Assembly (NCBI RefSeq): GCF_037975245.1
Contig: NC_092581.1
Span: 446,501 to 510,500 of the forward strand
DNA length: 64,000 bases
Source of the DNA: Apostichopus japonicus
Lineage: Eukaryota; Echinodermata; Holothuroidea; Aspidochirotida; Stichopodidae
Reading direction: 5' to 3'
Shown here: in pieces, positions 58,751 to 64,000 of the stretch
Position numbering within the stretch: the first letter of the stretch is position 1
How the letters are laid out: the number at the start of each line of letters is the position of its first letter
Notes under the pieces: generated by a model
Seen by the model: the letters and a program-made list of their open reading frames with translations, nothing else
Told to the model about the DNA's origin: nothing
Databases searched by the model: none
Translations under genes and position numbers: made by a program

Positions 58751-60472
58751 CTCATGAGAACACTTCTCAGTTCTTGGCATGGAAAGAACAATTATTTTTT
58801 TGCAGTGGCAGTGGCGAAATTAGGTTGCAGAGTAAAAGGAGCACTGTCAGCTTTTGAAAATGTTGTTTTAAATTTGATGAATTGCCTTGTTATGTAATGT
58901 AAGTGTTTTACTGCCCATCAACAACATTAGCTCATCTGGTTAGAAAAAAAGACTTTTTGGCAGAATTTCTATGATATTTTGTGTGATAATAGGGTAGTGA
59001 GGGAAGGGGTAGGGAGAAGCCGGGTTTGTAAGGGTAATAGCATTTGCATGGAGTTACAGTCTGTTACTCATTTGATAGGTGTGCTAATGTAGTAAAAACC
59101 TCAGCAAATGTATTATTTTCTTTGGCAAAATATTTTGTCCAAAATGATTTGAAAATCATGAGAGCCCTTGTGTGTGCATGTATGGAAAGGTAGATATGTT
59201 TATCAAATGAATTAAGTTGATTACTGAGTTATGAATAATTCCTCTGGTGCCCCAGCTACAGTATGAGAGTAGAACTGATGATAAAGCTAATAGCTAATTG
59301 AAAATTTTCGATTTGTGACTCTCTCATGATTTGATTTGAATCATGTGACCTTATTCATATCTTTAGCTGTTTTTTTATGAGATTTGTGATGATTATTATT
59401 TACAAACAAGAATGGAAAAGTCTGCTGGCATGTGACCTTGGTAAAGGTCTTTTTGTCCCTCCCTTTGTAATTTCTCTTGAACTGTTGTTATTGAAAATGT
59501 CAACGAATGCTCTATTCATAACTTGAGAAGAATAGATCTGTCAATTAAGTATCATGAGCTAAGAGATTAAAATACATGACCACTTGTTACATAGTTTTCT
59601 GAGTTTATTATTGCCAGCAAGTTGGCATTTACCATTTTGTTTTTATCTTCAAGTAGACACAAACCCACCGTCATTATTAATTATGTGACAGACTTCACCA
59701 AACAGCTGATATAAAAATCTGATTTCGTTTAGGATATATTACACATTCGTTGGTTTCTCCCTACACGAGGCTGAGGATATGACATCAAGCCACAAGTGTT
59801 TCAATTTACTTGTTGTTTGTTTATCAAACTGTTGATTTCCTTTCATGGTGATAGCATTTGCAAATGTTGCGGGTAAAATATTGAACCTCTTAAAGAGGGG
59901 TTGAAATGGGAAAATGTATATGAATCAACGTTTTCTATACACTCGTAGCTCTCCTTTGAAACCCACTTTGTGTCAAACGAAGCTTGCATCCTCGAGGATT
60001 AAACTATCAAAAATTCGAGGGTAATAAAAACTTTTTAAAAATGGTTGTATATATGGTAATGCGGCGTGACGTCAGTCGAGGAACTCAGCTCATACCGGGA
60101 CGCTATTACATTCTTAAACGTCTGAGAACACACAACATTACACTGTTGCAGTGCTCTGTAGGAATTGGGGCTTTGTTTTTACGTCATTTTATCTCGTAAC
60201 TGCATGTTAAATATTCGTAGCCGCTTTTCCAAAAGATGACAGAAATCGAAGAATTTGGACATGACTCGTTCAAAACACTACACATGCACAACGTTACGAG
60301 TGCCTTTGGCCTATACTATTGCCAAATTACTTGTTATGACAATAGCCTAGGCCTCCTTCTTGCAGCAAATGACGATTTTTTATTGGTAACCTAATATTTT
60401 GCATAAAACTTAAAGCCAGTTGGTTTTAGAACAATCAATACTAGCTCAGCAATTTTCTTTTGTGGTAAAACT

Positions 60473-60560
60473 GGCGTTGTGTTATGATTTTACGTAACAG
60501 ATGATACAAGTACACGGGCGTTGTGTTATGATTTTACGTAACAGTTGGATGACACAATTA
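60473..60560 (+). repeat. 44-bp tandem duplication
   Basis: GGCGTTGTGTTATGATTTTA starts at 60473 and 60517; both units end near TACACGGG. Confidence 0.9.
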
Positions 60561-61011
60561 CACGGGATAGCCTGTTATGCATCGTCTATTAGTTAGGTCT
60601 AGACCCCATGTTACCACTACTGGTACTATAGGGTTGCAGTTGCACTGTACAGAATGTCACATTTTCTTTGCACTGTAAGTAACAAAATTCTAGAAGCTTC
60701 GCTTCGAAGTTAACTTAAGTAGCAGGATCATCGACATTCGAGATAATTTAAATCATATTATGGTCTTAATAACGGTGGTTTTGTTTATGCTCGGGGACTT
60801 CGATCGGCAGCGACGCGTCTCGGCCATCGGGATCGTTTTAAAATTCTTCTACAAGGGGCTCAATTGATAGGGAAAATCACCAATATCTTCATCACCCTCG
60901 AAAACTATTTCCTACTCTTCTTCCTCAATGAAGGCCCATTTCCTCGGAATCGGGAAGATTCGGGAGAAAACTTTCAATTGATGAGGAGAGTGTGTTGTAG
61001 TTACTTGTACC

Positions 61012-61039
61012 ATGGAGGTAATACTGTTTTTACCTCCAT
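61012..61039. repeat. 10-bp perfect hairpin
   Basis: ATGGAGGTAA at 61012-61021 pairs with TTACCTCCAT at 61030-61039 around an eight-base loop. Confidence 0.8.
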
Positions 61040-61740
61040 ACTTGTACGTAGTAAACTGTATGACTCCTTAACAGGGAATACTTCGACAGCGAAATTCTGG
61101 CTCTTGCAGCTGCATTTACGGGAAGTACTGAATGGGTGCACGTTGTAGTAATGTAGATAAACCATTATAAGACATGAAAACCCACCATTTCATCCCCCTC
61201 TTTAAGATAACTTTATGATGTCACTGGTTTCAGAGGCAACACGGTTCACGTTTACATTGTAAGTATGAACATAGAACACCGCCCTTAATTTGGAAGATTG
61301 ACATATGGTCCTCAAATATAGTCTTGCTTCGATAAAACGACTTGAATTTGGTTGTGGAAAAAACACGCGTGAACATATAGAACACCGCCCTTACTTTGGA
61401 AATTTGAAATATGGCGTTTTATCATTTGCGCATTGAAAATGTATAATAAGTCATTATGAGAGTATCTTTGATCACTTTCTGATGATAATTGTATGGCTGT
61501 CAACCTGATATAGGAGTGCTATACAGAGTATGGTCTGGACTCTAATGGTGCAACATAGGCTTACATGCATCGTTAATGAGGAAAATGTCGGACACCTTCG
61601 ATCGGTCTTTACAATTGTCATTGCTTAAATCCAGGTTGCTTTTTTATGCCCCTCTCAATGTCAATTGTCTGAAAGTTCTCTTGAAAAATTCTCCAAAAAT
61701 GAGACTAAATAGGACTATTGTAAACGTGAATGGATGGAAC

Positions 61741-61863
61741 TCCTCAATTTAAATTGTATGTATAGGCTATCTATTGCAGCTAAATAATACACTTTATGGT
61801 TGGATTGAAATCCTCAATTTAATTTGTATACATAGGCTATCTATTGCAGCTAAATAATACACA
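61741..61863 (+). repeat. Imperfect 70-bp duplication
   Basis: TCCTCAATTTAAATTGTATG and TCCTCAATTTAATTTGTATA start two units that share GGCTATCTATTGCAGC and TAAATAATACAC. Confidence 0.9.
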
Positions 61864-62466
61864 TTTTTGTATAGTACGACTAGAATTATCATTTTACATC
61901 CAATCCCTTCTTTGGTGGATAAACTGGCATCAATTATGGTTTGTTTGGTATCTAAAATTCCTTTGGATAGTATGATCCGCAAGAAAAAGAGAGGAGTTAC
62001 GTTTACCACAGTAACATTTATCACCAATACAATTTTCAAATATTGTAATAACAGATTCGTAAATAAAGTTTCTTCAACTGAGCGATCTTCAGAATTTGCT
62101 TTAATCCACTTACTCTCTTCTTCAAATATAGTATAATTGCTTTAAATGGTGTCAACTTCGAGATCATGGCCCTTGTGCTTGAGCTAGATTAGAAAGAGGT
62201 ACTTATGAAACCCACAAGTAATTCATCCTATTGTGCTCTACCATGTACAGTTTATCGGAGTTTATACAGAGATATTTAACAGTGTGAATGGATCTCAGCC
62301 AATTGGGACTACTTCCTTATGCGAAGTGTCCCTCTATCCGGTAATGTCGTGGCAAGCTTCAAAGCACCTTTAGTGAAAATACAATAGAAACGGGATATTA
62401 CAAGTGGTTTTCAAGCACAGTACAGTTTATTATATGACATGCATAAAATAATATACGACTTGCTAC

Positions 62467-62555
62467 GTATATATATATATATATATATATATACATACCG
62501 GTATATATACCGGTATATATATATATATATATATATGTAAATATATATATGTAAA

Positions 62556-62611
<56 letters not shown>

Positions 62612-62616
62612 TATAG
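62467..62616. repeat. TA microsatellite with ATACCGGTAT cores
   Basis: Long TA tracts broken by two ATACCGGTAT palindromes and GTAAATATA motifs. Such DNA is prone to cruciform formation and to sequence-length error. Confidence 0.9.
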
Positions 62617-62645
62617 GCAATGTTCTGCGTAGCACTGAGAATTCT

Positions 62646-62995
62646 AGTGGAAAAAATTGCAAAGTTTGCAAGTGCTAATAAAGAAAAGAAACACGACGTT
62701 TCGGGTATAAACCCTTTAACAAAGTGAGCAAAAACACTACAGAAACTGTAAACAGCGAACGAAGAAAGATAAAATGGTCCAATGCACACACATGAAATAA
62801 GCGAAAAGTAGCAGAGTGAAAGGACTTACAACAGATCGAATTTGGAGTTTAAACCATAAGGGGATAAGGTGCCAAGTCCGAAAATAAGTCTATTCTCGGA
62901 TGAATCCGAGAAAAGAATTTGTTAAAGGGTTTATACCCGAAACGTCGTGTTTCTTTTCTTTATTAGCACTTGCAAACTTTGCAATTTTTTCCACT
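62646..62995. mobile_element. 78-bp perfect inverted repeat, possible Penelope-like debris
   Basis: The arm at 62646-62723 is the exact inverse of 62918-62995, with a 194-bp spacer. Each arm holds GGGTTTATACCCGAAACG, which has the form of a hammerhead stem II followed by the GAAAC box, as found in the terminal repeats of Penelope-like retroelements. The preceding TTGTTAA is a poor match to the CUGANGA box, so an active ribozyme is unlikely. A third partial copy is at 63101-63146. The spacer contains a TTCTCGGAT/ATCCGAGAA hairpin at 62893-62912. Confidence 0.5.
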
Positions 62996-63014
62996 ATATA
63001 TATATATATAGTGG

Positions 63015-63103
<89 letters not shown>

Positions 63104-63143
63104 TCTTTTTTTTATTAGCACTTGCAAACTTTGCAATTTTTTC

Positions 63144-63188
<45 letters not shown>

Positions 63189-63202
63189 TATATATATATA
63201 CG

Positions 63203-63272
<70 letters not shown>

Positions 63273-63276
63273 TATA

Positions 63277-63309
<33 letters not shown>

Positions 63310-63310
63310 A
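62996..63310. repeat. TA/TATG microsatellite
   Basis: TA tracts with AAATATA, ACGTATA and GTATG-type interruptions, surrounding the partial inverted-repeat copy at 63101-63146. Open frames here (YIYIYI) are not genes. Confidence 0.95.
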
Positions 63311-63495
63311 TGTGATCTTCCCGCAAGCAGGAACTCGCGAAAGAAGCCATGGAGGCTTGTAGACTCGCAAGCTGACCGAAGCCAATCTCTCGGCACACAT
63401 CCATTTAACGTCCATGTCGGGAAGTTGTTATTGAACAACACCCTTGCCAGACGACACACATTGCTGTCGGCGGGGAATCGAACCGGTAACTAACT
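63311..63495 (-). mobile_element. SINE-like element with exact Pol III B box
   Basis: On the minus strand GGTTCGATTCC (63474-63484) matches the B-box consensus exactly. It is followed by CCCGCCGACAGC, GACATGGACGTTAAATGG (a body motif of the GGACGTTAAA type seen in several animal SINEs) and ends at the TA microsatellite, as a SINE tail would. An A box was not found upstream on that strand, where ACTATAGTTAG repeats lie, so the head may be truncated. Confidence 0.5.
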
Positions 63496-64000
63496 ATAAC
63501 TAACTATAGGTAACTAACACACGTGACCGTTCATTCACCCTTAATGAGCATAGTAATAGCAATTTGAAGTTTCCCATCGTTTAAGCTCTTTATTTCGAAG
63601 GTATTCTTTATCAAGAGTTCTTCACTTCAATAGGCTGATAATTTGGAAGCTTTTAGTGTTAATTCCATTCATTTGTTGGTAGAGATAATATCGTCGTTCG
63701 TTTATAGTGCACGAGTATCATATTAAAAGTGCCCACTAAAAGGACTAAAATCAAGACGAAGAATTAACTCCCTTTTTCTAATTTAAATGTACGATTATCT
63801 CTCACAAATACTCAAAGAAGTTGCGACTCGAAAGGCAGTAAGTTTTGATTGTGATTTGTGAGTGGGGTGGGAGGAGGATGGGGGAGGGGGCAGGCATGCG
63901 GCGGGTCCGGGTTCAATCATGAGGGACCGAGGAATATGGTATTACAAATAATATATTCTCATTTGAATAAATACCTCAAAGAACAGGTCCTGTCGTGCAA
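63496..64000. other. No gene recognised to window end
   Basis: Unique-looking sequence with a short G-rich stretch at about 63862-63905. No supported exon. Confidence 0.45.

Larger units (their letters stand above)
57502..62460. other. Five kilobases with no recognised gene
   Basis: Mostly AT-rich unique sequence. It includes small direct duplications (58643-58750, 60473-60560, 61266-61415, 61741-61863) and a 10-bp hairpin at 61012-61039. A 94-codon frame at 60864-61148 has no recognised similarity. Confidence 0.5.

Noticed and set aside
60864-61148. 94-codon frame as a gene
   Set aside because: No recognised family, no splice support and ordinary length for chance in this amount of DNA.
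62411-63459. YIYIYI frames on both strands
   Set aside because: They are translations of TA microsatellite.

Overview
This is a stretch of animal nuclear DNA. The genes are split by GT-AG introns, non-LTR retrotransposon remains and hAT-type non-autonomous transposons are present, and there is no prokaryotic gene organisation. The two genes that can be rebuilt are an NXPE-family (PC-esterase) gene and a macro-domain gene. Together with the dispersed repeat motifs they suggest a marine invertebrate, perhaps a deuterostome such as an echinoderm. That placement is inference, and no species call can be made from the sequence alone.

Layout. (1) 1-15590 is a satellite array of about 90 monomers of 154-156 bp. 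Each monomer looks like the tRNA-derived head of a SINE: it has an A-box-like and a B-box-like Pol III promoter motif, 13 CpGs and two XhoI sites. The array is interrupted three times (764-1212, 5090-5532, 8021-8463) by nearly the same 5'-truncated LINE 3' end on the minus strand, which shows block duplication after one insertion. The array stops abruptly at a short CCCCCTAA telomere-like tract (15591-15660). (2) 17249-18336 is a hAT-like element with an exact 8-bp target duplication, and inside it sits a second hAT-like MITE (17564-17964) with its own exact 8-bp duplication. (3) 21115-28215, minus strand, is a complete four-exon NXPE-like gene predicted at 574 aa; its first intron holds a 69-bp minisatellite. 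(4) 29516-36200 is repeat-rich: a 226-bp triplication, a decayed LINE reverse transcriptase, a second copy of a dispersed repeat first seen near 19.8 kb, and a possible Tudor-type exon. (5) 37984-51917, plus strand, is a complete eight-exon macro-domain gene predicted at 274 aa. Three of its introns hold three unrelated minisatellites with 54-, 65- and 85-bp units. (6) 53040-57501 is a 31-bp minisatellite of about 140 copies just downstream. (7) 57502-62400 has no recognised gene. (8) 62465-63490 combines TA microsatellites, a perfect 78-bp inverted repeat with a hammerhead-like motif (possibly Penelope-like element debris) and a minus-strand SINE-like sequence with an exact B box.

The two genes do not look functionally linked. 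The NXPE protein should work in the secretory pathway or outside the cell; the macro-domain protein should be intracellular and bind ADP-ribose-type ligands. The strongest theme of the window is repeated, independent tandem amplification: at least six unrelated arrays, several with higher-order structure, and four of them inside introns of otherwise intact genes. Most long open reading frames in the arrays are by-products of repeat units that lack stops or have lengths divisible by three.
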